Below are positions 20,685-33,243 of a DNA stretch of 64,000 nucleotides, one piece after another. A program made the translations under genes and the position numbers. Positions within the stretch are counted from its first letter, which is position 1. Each line of letters opens with the position of its first letter. The notes beneath the pieces were generated by a model, which was given only the letters and a program-made list of their open reading frames with translations, had not been told where the DNA came from and ran no database searches. Source of the DNA: Neurospora tetraspora (Eukaryota; Ascomycota; Sordariomycetes; Sordariales; Sordariaceae); NCBI RefSeq assembly GCF_033439725.1, contig NW_026944384.1, forward strand, positions 2,852,001-2,916,000, given 5' to 3'.

Positions 20685-22720
20685 TCACCCAACCTTATCC
20701 AACCGAACCCTCAACGCCCCATTCTCTACTCCCCTCACCTTGCTCTCCCCATCCACCTCAAAAACAAACAAATCCAACGGCCGACTCGCATAAACCACCC
20801 CCGTCACGCCCACCCAGGTTGCACAATCCGTACCCATTTGCATCCCCGGTTTCCGTTCCGGTAGGCTCAAGTCTTCAAAGACGGCTTTGAAAGCTACCTT
20901 TTTACCTTTGCCGTCTGGTAAAGATTCCGAAAAGCCAGTAGGGTAAAGACGGACAGAAGGTTTGATTTTGTCGAGGTATTCGTCCGTGATGTTGGACCCG
21001 ATGGCCACGGCGTAGAAGGACATGTCGGTTGAGTTGGAGATCCAGTTCTTGAGGATGAGGCCGGGGGAAGAGGAGGAGGTGGAGATTGTGAGGGATGAGT
21101 TGAGGCGTTTTCTTTCTGTGATAGTGCCGTTGGTGTACTTGGGAGGGATGGTGCTGTTTGATGAAGGGGGAGAACCCGGGACAGGGACGGTGATGTTACC
21201 CGTGTAGCGGTACTGGCCGCTGAAGATCCGGTCGGCCTCGGTGCGAGCGACGGACGTCATCGTTGAGAGGTAAGTGGTTGTTAAAGTGTCGGCGATGTCC
21301 ATGGCTAGACCGGCGGGTGGGTCGCCGGCGGCGAGGATGGAGAAGCCGATGTCGAGGTCGGGTATGATGGCGAGGAGGGAGGTGTAGGCTCCTAGGGAGC
21401 CGAGTTTGTTGAAGGCGTGGGTTATTTGGAAGGATTGATCTAGGGAAGGATTAATTAAGAGTGGCAAGGGAGAAACAGGTGGACAGAAACGTACTAAAGC
21501 CGATATCAAGTTGCCGGATACCCCAGGGCATTCCAACGGCTGATTTGGGGTCCGATGTAAAAACCGATGGCTTCAGCCACCGACGGGTTACGGCGGGTTT
21601 GAGGAGTGTTGAGCGCATGATTGCGCGGCCGAGAGAAGACATGTCGCCTGCTGAGGTGTACATGTTTCCAGTCCTACACATGATGGTAAGATCACTGCTC
21701 CTGTTCCTATCGGGATCTTTCGAATTACTCACGCAGCTTCCTCCGCCAACTCAAATGCCCAAGAAGTTGAGTATCGATTGCCCGGGATAAGTCCCAGCGA
21801 GTCATCCGGCGCTGACGTGAACGTATGTGTGAGATTCAATGGCGTCAACACCGAATCCTGCACGAGAGTCTTGAAAGGCTTTCCGGTGATACGCTCGGCG
21901 ACATAACTCAGGAGCGCAAAGCTAATATCCGAGTAGGCCGGCGTAGACGAAGTCGGGAACGAAGGGGGTAACTTTCCCAGCCCGGCAAATAGCTGGTCTC
22001 TGTTGCAGGTAGGGGTGGTGCCGCACGGCGGAAACTCTTCGAGCGGGAGAGGCGGGAACCCGATTTTGTAGAGATCTTCGAGGGGGACTTCGTAGGCTAG
22101 TTCTCCTAGGAGGGCATCTTTATGGTCGCAAGACAGTCAGCTCAGCTCTTGGTCTCGTCTTGAAGCGTAGAAAAAAACCTACAATCCCGTATCAACCAAC
22201 TCGTCTGACTAGCCAAACTCCCCAACGTAACCTCCTCCCAATCCGGCACCATCATCGACCCGCCCGGTGTCTTCTCCGCCAACCGCTTCAGCTCCGGCAA
22301 ATACTTGGTAACCGGATCATTCCACACTCGATCACCCACGGTCGCCAGAAAGGCCAAAACCGTAAAGATCTTGGTGATGCTGCCTATCCTAAACACGGTG
22401 TTGGTATCAACTTTACTAACGCCCGTCGAGTTGAAACCCTGCAAGTTCGGCGCGGTCCAGTAGTGCGCCCATAGCGGCTTGTCCTCGCTTCCCGAAAACA
22501 CCTCGACCGAGTACGAGAAGTGGTCGGCGCCCGTGGTGTTATCGTGGTCGATGTACTTGGGGAGGATCTCATCTAGGGATTTTGCTGCGGCTTGGATGGC
22601 GGCATTTTGGAGAAGGTTGGTGGGTTTGGGGAAGAGCGGGCCGTAGAGGGGACAGTTTTGTTTGGCGGTGGAAAGGGGGAGGTGGGTGGCGCCTGCCAGG
22701 AGTAGGAGAATGGACCTCAT
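20685..22720 (-). CDS. Secreted class C beta-lactamase-like serine hydrolase
   Basis: Four exons on the minus strand: 22720-22183, 22117-21733, 21673-21495 and 21439-20685. The introns are 65, 59 and 55 bp, all GT-AG and phase-consistent; the product is 618 aa. A hydrophobic N-terminus (residues 1-19) predicts secretion. The serine beta-lactamase/penicillin-binding fold is shown by RIGSITKIFTVL, which holds the S114-x-x-K117 catalytic pair, and by PAYSDISFALL, where Y241-S-D243 corresponds to the YxN motif with Asp in place of Asn. Several N-glycosylation sites follow. Fungal members include LACTB-like hydrolases, esterases and transesterases of secondary metabolism; none can be chosen here. 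The C-terminal third (after about residue 440) is a beta-rich extension common in fungal members. The ATG at 22720 is the first in frame and directly precedes the signal peptide. Confidence 0.85.
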
Positions 22721-23679
22721 GACGGGTCTTTTGGGGTATTGGAGGAGTGGATCAGCGGTGCAGCGTTCTTGCAGTTTGCCGGAGACCGCCTGGGAAGATG
22801 ATGGTCTTTGCTTCAGGCGAGTAGCTTCTTCATGGGGAATCTACTGGCTCCTTTAAGTTAGGGGTTTTGCCATCTTGGGCGACACAGGAAGGCCGAGACG
22901 AAATACTAACAAAGTAAGTTTGGGTTTAAGCCTGAGTAGTTTCTACATTAAGGAAGAATGGCTGAAAGGCGGTTGAAGGTAGTGAAGCGTTCAGAAAAGG
23001 ATGGCCACTTGGAGAATTTTGGTTCCAACGAGATGGGGCTCCAAGGAGATATGAAAATCCCAAGTTGTTCAAGTACAAGTAGAATGCAGGTCTAGTGTTG
23101 ATGTATGAAATGGTACAGCGTCGTGAACTTTGTGTTTTCTATTTATGGACGTGAAGAGACCGACAACATCGGCGCGGAACGTAAATATGTGATTTGCATC
23201 AGTGCCAAATGAACCGGGCTTCTGGTCTTCCATACATGGTTCGCGCGGATAGCCCCAGCCATTAGTTTAGATCAGTTATTGGATGAGATAGTAGACTTTC
23301 GATTACCCATTTATCCTCCGGCCAGAACTGTCCTACTATATTCGTGGGGATAATCTTGCCTGATTGTGCAGGTAATATCAGACGTGCCTTATTCCGCTGT
23401 CAATGACACCCTTCGGGCTGCTTGTACCACATCCATTGCATATTGGCTTGTTACTCACTCGGAAATTGTGAGGGACTAGACGCAGAGGCTACCCACTCTT
23501 AAGTACTGGTGGCATCAATTGACGACAAAGAATCAGGGAAAGAGGGGAAAATGAAGGATAGAGGCGTAAAATCATGTATTATGGGTCATTACTTCACCTA
23601 GTGTTACCGACAGCAAATATCCATGCTGCGCTATGTCCCGTGCCGAATCAGCAACATTATTTCCTCCGGATAGATACCC
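22721..23679. other. Intergenic region
   Basis: The region between two minus-strand genes contains the promoter of the beta-lactamase-like gene and the 3' region of the polytopic protein. I see no gene, repeat or RNA in it. Confidence 0.5.
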
Positions 23680-26600
23680 TTACAACCAGCTCTTATGGTT
23701 GCTCAACTTGACATAGCTCTGTCTTGGATCATCCGTCTTCGCCTTGGTATCGCCATCCTTGAAGTCTATCAGCTCCATTTCCGAAGTGACCATATCCCGA
23801 CGGTCAATTGCCTTCTTCCTCTTGAGCCTCTGCCTCTTTTCAGTCGCTTCCTCAAAGAAGTAGTGGTTTGCTTGTTCCGAGTAGCCGATACGCCATGGCA
23901 CATCCAACTGATAACCTTTGGGTCCGCCTCCACATGTTCCGCTCAGTGCCTGACTTGGAGGAGAATTGATGGCCAAAGCAAACAAGTTTGCAGGATCCGT
24001 GAAGTCGGTAAGTGGCCGTCCCCTAAGCTGAATGAACAGATGGACCAAGCAAAACAAGTTTAGCAAAAACCCCAAAATCAGAATCAAAAGGAACGCGCGT
24101 TGCCACTCCATAGCAGAGCCCGATGTGTACTCTTGTTTCGTAATCGAGGCGTTGAACTTATTCTCCCATCCTGGCAAAGGAGCGTTTACCGCCTCTGGGG
24201 GCCAGTAGTTAACAAGAGGCGTCTTTATAGAGCCAGATATCAACGTCGGGCTGACAAGTGCCGCCAGGACTTCAGCGAGGGATGGCACTCTGTTGGGGAG
24301 ATGGTGATCCTCCAAAGGTAGTGCAGTTAGGATTCGATCTCGCGACGCATTCAGAGTCGTCAACCCGGAATTCATGTAAATGGCTAGCTGCCATGATTGC
24401 GCCAACCACTTCCAGTCAGCCTCATCCGATTCCACAGCGTCTGGGACTGACTTGCGGTAGCTGACAAGATCATGTTCATCTTCACAATTGGCTGACATAT
24501 GAGCGCCGGTTGTCCCTGAGATGTTGAGGTGCGTTGAACAGTTGATGGAGAGCCACGACCGAATCTCGCACAACGTATAGTCGTCCGTGGCATTGTTGTT
24601 GACGAGTGTATAGACAGAGCCTGATTTGTAGGTCCAGTTTGTTGAGCCTTGCACTGTCGCATTGATGATTACGTTGTACTCTGACGGAAACTGCCCATCC
24701 AGACTTGATTAGCGAGATCAATTGAGTTGGCTGGAAAGTTGCTTACCCTCTGAAAGACCGGTGGCCGTCGATGGTAGGCTGCGCCCCATCTGAATATGTC
24801 GTCCACAACGGTTCGGTTTAGCCATTCAGTTTCGTTGGGAGCCCAGTCGTAACGAGGGACCTGGTCTATCCAGTTCAATCCGCCTGTCTTTTCGCCTGGG
24901 AGTTCCGCGTCCGTCAAGTTGGCATGGGGCCATGCCGTATATACAAGAGGCGCAAGCTCCTTTTCGGTCATCCCCACGCAGAGGACATTCAACGCCGGGC
25001 TGACCGCGCTTGCCGCTAACCTGTATTCTCCGACTCCGGAAAGATCGCTAGGCTGGAGGATTTCGTTTGTGGGATCCGTTGCTGCGTCGTACACACCTAA
25101 ACATAGTTAGACATGAGCTTTCTTTACTGATTGTAAAATAAACTTACCAGGGTGAGGAACTGCTAGAGTCACATTGTTGACAATCCTTTTGTACTTCTCG
25201 TAGCTTGTCATGGGGTCACTATGTTCGGTATTAATCCACGTCCCTGTAACAGTGACATTGTCATAAAGCGTTGCTGTTACTGGGGGCCTGTTAGGCATGT
25301 AACGCCCCTCTGGCTTTGTGTTGTTACGGCCAAACTCTGACCATGTGGACCTAAAGGCCGTTAGTATGCAGATGTATAAGACGCCTGATGTCAGACGACT
25401 TACAGGAAGGCTTGAAAGTTATGGTATGCTACGATGACGGTTAGCTTAGAGTGTTTCCCGGACCTGTGCTTGAGAGATGGCGTTGCCCTTGACGTACAGA
25501 AACCCGAAAGAGACGCAGCAAGACAACTATCTTGGCCCTGGTCATCGGCCAGCAGCCCATCCGGCAGGTGACAGCTTTGTTTAACGAAGGTTACGTTCCC
25601 ATAGCCAGACATGGCGTAATTCTTCATGACGATCATTTCGGGCTTGCCCCATTTTAACTTGGGGGCAACGAGGGCGTCCGAGGCTGTGGTGTATAGCACT
25701 GCGACGAGGGTGGCGAGCATACATAAAATACCTAAGGGGGTAAATCCCACTTTCTTCCAGGATCTGATATTCGTAAACATCAAGCCTGGCGACTTGTGAA
25801 CAGTTAGCAAGTTTACTGGCAAACAGCTCGTGTCAGGCACTTACAACAACCCAATTCTTCATGCCGAACTCGCCCAACGTAACACCTCTGTTTCCAACAT
25901 CAAAAGCCTTCTTTGTAAGGATCTGACCAACAGAGGCAACAAACACGGCAACGAAGGAGGTTTCGATCAACTTGGCAATCAGAGCAGTGAGCAAAGAAGC
26001 CGTCGACGGTGGAAGGGCTCCATTAGTGGAGGAAACTGTTTTTCCCCATTTAGGTTGAATAAAGGCGACACCCAACCAGATGCCGCTCCCGATAGTTGAG
26101 AAAATAGACAGGAACCACAAGGTTGTCCCCAGCCAGCTGACCTTGTCGCGATATGGGCCGCTCTGGGAAGGGCATTCGAAGGGTGGCTGTCCATAGGGTG
26201 GCTGTCCGTATCCTGCTTGTCCATAGACTTGCTGCCCAAAAGGTGGCTGTCCAAATGGAGTGAAGGGGGTTTGAGCTGAGGACAGAGGTTAGTGATGGAA
26301 AAGTGAAATGTGAGGGCCAAGGACATCAACATACGGGAACTCATCAAGCTCTGGGTATCATAGGCCTGTCCCCAGTTCTGGAAGTTAATCACCTGAGGTG
26401 TCATGGGCGATCCTCCGTACATTGCCATGGGCGGCGGCGAGTATGAATGGAATCCTCCGGGGAACGTGGCAGGGTAAGCAGGATAGATGCCCATGTCCGC
26501 CTCCTTTGGAGACTGCGGCTGCTCCGGGTATAATGGCGGCGAGGGAACGCTCTGATACTGATATTGTGAGTTGGACGGCGGCGGCGGCGGCGACTGAGAT

Positions 26601-26935
26601 CCTTCTCCGTGTTGTCCACCGTGCCCCATGCCGAGTAACGCTGAATCGGGAGAAACAGAGCGAGCGGCTCCCTCATGTTGGGTAGAGGTATACTCAGTTC
26701 CGACATGTTGATTGTCTGTAGGCGTAGATGAAGTCGAAGCCATCATGTGCGCCTCCATCTTGGGCGGCTTGAAGAGAGGAATACGCCTGAGGAGTTTGTT
26801 CCGTTTGCCAGCGACCCACGAAGGTTTGGTGTCGCGGGGTGTCTGAGGAAGACTTGAGGGGGAGTCTGAGATAGTCGTATCGAATTCGTTGATCATGGGT
26901 TCGACAGCAGTAGGATTGGGGGCCATATGAGCCAT
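23680..26935 (-). CDS. Polytopic fungal membrane glycoprotein, unknown function
   Basis: Six exons on the minus strand: 26935-26335, 26275-25845, 25792-25404, 25350-25148, 25096-24747 and 24690-23680. The five introns are 51-59 bp, each with a GTAAGT-like donor, and every junction keeps phase; the product is 994 aa. The N-terminal 250 residues are cytosolic, Pro/Gln/Tyr-rich and end in a GQPPFGQ/GYGQPPYGQ repeat. Two hydrophobic segments follow (one starting WLGTTLWFLSIF, one around LIETSFVAVFVASVGQI), then a third (FTPLGILCMLATLVAVLY). After these comes a 500-residue extracytoplasmic region with many NxS/T sites and scattered Cys, and a final helix (RAFLLILILGFLLNLFCLVHLF) before a basic cytosolic tail. 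I recognise the general architecture of large fungal multi-spanning proteins of unknown function but cannot name a characterised family. The ATG at 26935 (GACAATGG) is well placed. Confidence 0.8.
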
Positions 26936-28706
26936 TGTCGCAGGCTAATCCACCTCGATCCAAGCTGACGGGACCAGAATACCACCCAACCTTGTTCTTT
27001 TCGCAGGGTGTCAGAACTCAAAAGAAGCCGAGATGCCGTGAGATAGTGGCACGGCACATGTGAGGGGGAAAGCAGAGGTAAGTAAGCAAGGCTGCTCAGC
27101 GAGAACGAGCCAAGGACGAATCGTATATCGCGGCGCGCAACCACGTTTGTGTAGTAGACGGAAATGACTTTGGGGTGAGACAGGACTTATACCGCGAGAC
27201 GGACCGGGAGGGGGGGACCGGGGCATCAGGCAGGGGGAAAATGGTTAGGTAAAGCAAACAAACCAAAGTTGACCAAAACTTCAGACGATATGCAGCCGGA
27301 CGAGGCCGAGATTGTCGTTGGTGATGGAAAAACTTGGCTCCATGCCTCTTCATCCACTCTGGAAAGCGCGGGGAAAGCCACTCGGAGACTGGTTTTTCAA
27401 TATTTTAATATCGGGAAGGAGCTAAACTCTGTCTCTACAACGTCTGCACACTCTGCAAACCAACACCAACAGCCTTGGTCTAAGGCAAGAGCGACACAAT
27501 GTGCATCGACACTGGCAAGAGACACAGTATGGCAGAGGCAACTTTGACAGAGAGTAACTGCCCTTTCTGACCCATCATTGCAACACTGTGACAGATGCGA
27601 GAATTGAGCCACATGAGTGGTAGGTATTCATGCAGACCAAGTGTTGGGAAACAAGGCTCTGGCCATGATAATTCCAAATCATTATCAATGCCATCTTTCC
27701 GTGCTCTTCCATGTTGAGACTTGAGGCATCACCAACATCCTTTGATCAACACTAGACACGAGGTTGATGAGGCACAATCCGCGCTAGTACCACCATACCT
27801 CCGCGGAGTTTGGGTAGCTGACGGCATGGACCGCGAGCACAGGTCGTGATACTCCAACCCAACCCAACCCATCACGTCGCATGATCCCACCCGACATATG
27901 TATCGGGTAGGAGACTAATCCTCCGAGCCTCAAGGCTGTACTGCGGGCCGACGATGATGGGCAAGGCAGTCGGGTCACTGCACCAATTGTGCACCAGTGT
28001 TCGGAATCCTTTCAAAGGGCTGGAAGCATCATGACCTCACAGCTGAAGTTACTGAACATTGGCGGCCTCTTGTCCATGCTTTGATTCGACTGCTCGTACC
28101 GTGTCCCGCTTGAAAAGGGTGTATGTTGGTTGTTATTTTAGGCATCGCGCTCATCTCGAATATGATCGGCATGGTTAGAGCTGATGGAGTGAGAAGAGAC
28201 AGACAGACAGAAGTTGTCAACTCTCAACTCTCAACAACAATTGGAGGTCATGGCGTTGTAGAAAGACAGTTTCTGCCAAGACCTGCCCGCACGGGAAGGC
28301 AACAGACCCCGCTCTGTCCGCTTGATTCGTTATCTCGGCTTATCGCGCCTGTTCCCACCAATAAGGTAGCCGCCAAGTGCCAAGCCTTTGGTTCTCCCGC
28401 CCATCCTTGCCTGCCGACGCTCTGCTCCCTGCTCGATGACGGAGTTTGTCACTTTGTCAGATTCCGAGCTTTCGTCTGCCACCTTCGCCGAACTTCCACC
28501 GCATCAGTGCACAGCAGCGAAGTCGGCAAACAACACCTTTGATTATCACGTTCTGGTGGCTGAAACCCTCCCTTTAGACTTGCTTTCTGCCATGTGTCGA
28601 TTCACGTTTCTTAGACGGTTTCGTTGGTTTGCGTGCCGTACCTAGTATCCTTGTTTTCGAGAAGAAACACATACATACGATTTGCGACAGTTCCATTTTC
28701 CATACT
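26936..28706. other. Divergent intergenic region
   Basis: It separates the minus-strand polytopic protein from the plus-strand OMA1 homologue and must hold both promoters. Several open frames of 60-140 codons occur on both strands, but none has a recognisable motif. Confidence 0.5.
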
Positions 28707-30112
28707 ATGCTTCCTATTCTCCGGCCATCGCTTGGTGTCGCTTCCACAGTGATCGGACAACGGGCCGGCCTCGCAGCTGTCTCTGCAGCCTTCCGAACAC
28801 GCGCACGCCTTAGCACAGCATTATCCACGACACCAGCAACCTCAAAAACTACCAGAAGCATCGTACACGACCACCCATACCCATCCTCGCAGCAACTCCG
28901 AGCCTACCGACGACATGTAACCAGCCCTAATCTCTATTCCGGCACGCCAACGCCATGGCGACCGACGACAACCGCTCGCATCCCCCCAATCAACACCGGC
29001 CCTCCTCCATGGCGAGGACAAAAACAACAACGCCGTTTCGCCTCAGACTGGTGGAACCGCTCCTTCAACGAGCGCGTCGACCCCTACGGCGTCCACCGTC
29101 GCTACGCCGACCCGCTCTTCACCAACCAAGACTTGAAACGAGCCGCGCGCCACCAAAACACCAAATACTTTGCCATTTTCTGCGTCGCGGGAACCATCAT
29201 CTTCTACTTCATCAACCTCGAGACCGTCCCCGTGTCGGGCCGCACGCGCTTCAACATTTACTCGCGCAAGCGCGTTATCGAGGCCGGCGAGCTGTCCTAC
29301 CGCCAATTACTCTACGACCTTGAAAAAAAGGGGGTCGCCATCCTGCCCGACTGGGACCCGCGCACGCAGCGCGTGAAGCGGGTGATGGCGAAGCTGATCC
29401 CGTTCAGCGGGATGAGAGACGAAAAATGGGAGATCTTTGTGATTGACGATCCGCACACGGCCAACGCGTTCGTCTTGCCGGGTGGGAAGGTGTTTGTCTT
29501 CAGCGGGATTTTGAACCTAGCTAGGACGGACTCGCAGCTGGCGACGGTGTTGGGTCATGAGATTGCGCATAACGTCGCCGATCATGTCGGCGAGCGCATG
29601 TCGCAGAGCCTGGGCGTGAATATTTTGTTGTACAGTCTTGTGGTGCTCTGCAGCGCTTTGGGTCTCGGTGCTATCATCGCCCAGTTTGCGGGCGCATGGG
29701 CGCTCAACACGGCGATCGCGAACCCGATGAGCCGCAAGCAGGAGAGCGAGGCGGATTATATCGGGCTGATGATGATGGCGGAGGCGTGCTATGATCCGAG
29801 GGAGGCGGTGACGTTTTGGGAGAAGATGGGTAGGAAGACGCAGGAAAAAGTGCCCGAGTGGATGAGTACGCATCCTTCGGTAAGTTGAAAACTCCTGCTT
29901 GTGTGATTTGACTGCTAAACTTCTCTTTGGTAAACTTGGTACTAACGAGGAGGTCGGCACAGCACTCGAACAGAATCGAAAAGATCCAAGAGTGGTTGCC
30001 AGAAGCCCTGGAAAAGAGGGAAAGGAGTGATTGTCGTACTACTGCCTCGTTTGCGGACCTATTCAGGCAGGCGTTACTGAATGGTACCATAGAGATTCGC
30101 CAGTATTATTAG
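28707..30112 (+). CDS. OMA1: OMA1-type mitochondrial inner-membrane metalloprotease (M48)
   Basis: Exons 28707-29879 and 29963-30112 flank an 83-bp intron (GTAAGT donor, TACTAAC branch, CACAG acceptor), giving 440 aa. OMA1 is a stress-activated zinc protease of the mitochondrial inner membrane that cleaves OPA1/Mgm1-type and other substrates. The N-terminus is Arg/Ser/Thr-rich without acidic residues, as in mitochondrial targeting sequences. A helix around residues 155-172 (FAIFCVAGTIIFYFI) is the membrane anchor. The catalytic HEIAH (H284, E285, H288) is followed by a hydrophobic region and by ESEADY near 346-351, which supplies the third zinc ligand. The spliced second exon provides the C-terminal helices typical of M48 proteins; without splicing the frame ends two codons into the intron. 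The frame upstream of 28707 lacks ATG. Confidence 0.93.
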
Positions 30113-30763
30113 CGGGCACTTTTGGACGAAGGCTTGATTGCATAAACAACCGGAAGGGTATCGTGGGAAGGCAGGTATCGATAATACAGAAAGCGAGGCG
30201 TTTTTGGGATACCATGGGTCACTGGAAATACACCACTTTGGAGCTAACATAGATTTGGATATAACGTTAGACCATAGGGTTCTTCGTACATATATATCTA
30301 CCATGAAAGGATGGACATCATGAGTTGTTAGTGGTGGCATCTCGCTCAATCTCCTTCACACGCAAATCCTATCATCTACCAGCCTGACTGTGCCAGTCTT
30401 TCGTTGACTATGTGGCTTAGTCATTATTAGGCTCTTGATAATGAAGCTTTTTGAGTATGAACGCAACGGATGTACGGGGTATCTTCGCTGAAAACACAAC
30501 AACACCTCCTTGTCCGCTTTCCTGGTTCACCAGGTAGGGCTCTTCCTATCCGGACATCGCCACCTGGCTCCAGCAGCAATAATATACCCGTTTGTTCTCT
30601 TCTGTCTCCCTGATCATGTTTCCCAGATGCCACAACTAGAGTTCCCATACTCACCAGGGACTATTAGTAGCAGGAAACAGCATCGGCTTCCTTATAGAGA
30701 ACCAAGACCGGCATCAAAAGCCCTCACCTCCACCTCCATCTTCACCTCCCAAACACGCACCCC
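30113..30763. other. Intergenic region between convergent genes
   Basis: 650 bp between the OMA1 stop and the stop of the minus-strand GTPase. No gene, repeat or RNA is evident. Confidence 0.5.
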
Positions 30764-31946
30764 CTAACCTTTCTTCTTCCCAAACAACGGCAACCACACC
30801 GTCGTAAGGCTCTTCCATAATCCACCCACCTTACTTTTCGTCGTCACCGTACTCTCCACCTCCGAATCCCTCTTCAACAAGCCCTCGCTTCCACCCCTCT
30901 CAATCTCGCCCTTCTTCTCCTTATACTCCTTCCTATTCCTTACCGCCTCCCTAGCCACTTGCTCAAAAACCGCATCAACATTCTCCCCCGTCACGCTCGC
31001 CGACGTCTCAAACCACGACTCAGCCAGCAGCCCCAGCTTTTTGGCAGCTTCTTTTCCCTCCTTTGTCGACACCCTTCTCTCTCCAACAACTCCACTGAGT
31101 CCTTCGAGTCCGAGTCCGAGTCCGCTCAGTGATGAACCAGCAGCGGCAGCGGCAGCGGCAGTAGCAGTAGCAGCAATAGCAGCGCCACCACCCAAAATAT
31201 CTACATCGCTCTTGTTTCCTACCATCACCATGGCGAACTCTCTCACCACGTTCCTGGTGGTCTTTTTGAGGTGTAGATAGTGCGCCTTTGATCCTCTGCC
31301 GATCGGTTTGTTGAAGGGCACCAAGTCCTCGCTGAACGGCGGGAGGGATTCAAAGTGTTGGCGGATGGCTGAGGCGATGGATGTGGCGTGGTGTAGCGAG
31401 GAAGGGTCGGTGACGGAGTAGAGGATGAGGGCGCCGTCGTACTCGGTCAGCGTGCGCGTCCAGAGATGGGGGTGCGTGGTGCGCGTGGTGGTGGACCAGG
31501 GGTGGGGGAGCTCGAGGGTGTGGAGGGTGTAGGTTGTGGTTGACTTGTTGCTGCCGGAAGAGGTAGTGGGATCTGAGGGGAGGGTGAGCTGGTAGCGGTT
31601 GGGTTTGGACGTGGAGGGGTGGCGGTGGGTTTTGGCGAACTGGAAGAACCTTGAGTTAGAAGCCGCTTGCGCAAGAGATGGGGAGGGGTCGGCGCATTCC
31701 TGTTCTTACCTTTTGGACGAGCGCCGTCTTTCCTACTCCCTCTGCACCGAGAATGAGGATCTTGATTTCCTCTTGTTTTGGCTCTTGTGGCGATGTCGAA
31801 TCTTGCGGATCGAGGTTTGAGAGCGCATCATTTGCGCCGCCATCGGAGAGTCGCTTGTATTCTTCCGCGGGCGAATCTTTCCATCGCAGTACGGCTTTGA
31901 GGTACTGGAGCTCGTCCTCGGTCCAGGCAAGGAGGGAGTTCACCAT
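30764..31946 (-). CDS. Atypical Ras-like small GTPase
   Basis: Exons 31946-31710 and 31639-30764 flank a 70-bp intron (GTAAGA donor, TCTAACTC branch, TTCCAG acceptor), giving 370 aa. The P-loop GAEGVGKT is at 67-74, NKSD (G4) at 221-224 and ETSAS (G5) at 290-294. The region where Ras proteins have DTAGQE (G3) reads TLELPHPW, so the DxxG motif and catalytic Gln are absent. A 60-residue N-terminal extension precedes the G domain. An Ala-rich insert with GSSLSGLGLGLEGL (about 232-260) splits G4 from G5. The C-terminus is basic (LFGKKKG) without a CaaX prenylation box. It may bind GTP but hydrolyse it poorly or act as a pseudo-GTPase; this is inference. Related Ras-like GTPases of this degenerate type exist in filamentous fungi; I cannot name the ortholog. 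Confidence 0.82.
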
Positions 31947-32960
31947 CTTGGCGGTTGTCGCGAATATCGTTGATGCTCGATCGGGTGGTGCTGGTTGCGC
32001 CGGGAGAGAGATTTTGCACCGGAACGGGTAATATTTTTCTTGTTGGCCGCAAAAGGATTGGCGGTTGGTGTCAGAAGGGAAGGTTTGCGAAAAAGTGAAA
32101 CGAAGGTCAAGGATTTGTGGCTGCCCCTTCTTTGGCAGAAGCGAAAAAGGCGTGTTTCAAGACCTTCCATCCGATCTGCGGGCAGAGTGAAGGTAAAGTT
32201 CTGGGCACAGACGTACTCCGGGAAGTATTTTGGGAGGTTTCTGATATATTTGGGCCAGATTTCCAGTAAAGCCGGTCGTCTTGAAGGAATTATTTGCCCA
32301 TATCAAAGGAACGGTTTGCTCAACGCCTCCACTGGTTCTCGTCGTCGTCGTCGTCGGCGTCGTCGATGCCATGCCTGCGGCACTTCAACCAGCGCAAAAA
32401 AGTAGGCGGTTTAGAAGTGTTCGAGCTATCGATACAGGCGAGGCGTTTGGTAGATCGGAAAGGAAGGAAGATATTGTTCGGTCGGTCGGCGATGCAACGC
32501 ACGGGAACTCGTTGTTTCTACACCATGATACTTCAAGTTCATCAGCAACTGCCAACCATCACCTACTTTTGTACAATGTCGTATGCTCGATGTCGGTCTC
32601 GATCTCGATTGTGTGCCGTCTCGATCTGCCTCGATCTGGTAGAATTCGATGGCCCGAGGTCAACGTCACCTGGCCACCTGGGATGGAATATTTTCGTTTG
32701 TCGATGGTGGAGGCGGATATGGGTAGGTAGCTATATGACCGCAAATGATCGTCTCATTCCTGACATTGCTTATTCTGCTAGACGGGGAAGGTTTTCACGA
32801 CAAGAGGACAAGAAGCTGGGAAGAACACGCAGATCATTTCTATCACATGATGTCCGTAATTTGGGCGGTCATTGGACAATGAATGCTCAATAAGGATCAG
32901 TCACAGAACAAGCTGGGAAGGAGCACATCCAAATGTGTCCAACTTGGGGTTCATCTATTA
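31947..32960. other. Intergenic region
   Basis: Promoter of the minus-strand GTPase and about 800 bp without a supported gene. Open frames at 32281-32893 on the + strand overlap each other in different frames, one with a (CGT)n run at about 32340-32365, and show no domain. Confidence 0.45.
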
Positions 32961-33243
32961 CCATACCGTAGAAACTCGCGAAAGTCGCCAAAAGCTATCC
33001 CTCTTTGAGCGCCGGACAGAGGGCAGATCTGTGCAGGCAGCTAGCAGGACAAGGCCGAGTCCTATGCACTTGAATGTGTGTAAGTTAACGTGGTGGGCAA
33101 TGTCCTCGAGTTTTCACTAACTGGACAGACACATGTGCTGGCATATGCGTGCTTACGGGGCATGTTTATGGCAGATTTTTACCATTGCCCGGCGCTTAAA
33201 GACGGATAGCTTTTGGCGACTTTCGCGAGTTTCTACGGTATGG
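32961..33243. mobile_element. MITE-like inverted-repeat element, 283 bp
   Basis: The ends 32961-33000 and 33204-33243 are perfect 40-bp inverted repeats (CCATACCGTAGAAACTCG...). The symmetry continues inward for about 18 bp with three mismatches (CTCTTTGAGCGCCGGACA against GTCTTTAAGCGCCGGGCA). The core of about 165 bp has no coding potential. No target-site duplication is clear at the outer boundary; a TA at each end six bases inside the arms (TA-CCG...CGG-TA) could be the true boundary of a Tc1/mariner-type element inserted in a palindrome. The class is therefore open. Confidence 0.75.

Noticed and set aside
32281-32893. Overlapping plus-strand frames of 149 and 199 codons
   Set aside because: They overlap in different frames with repeat-driven (CGT)n coding, and neither has a domain.
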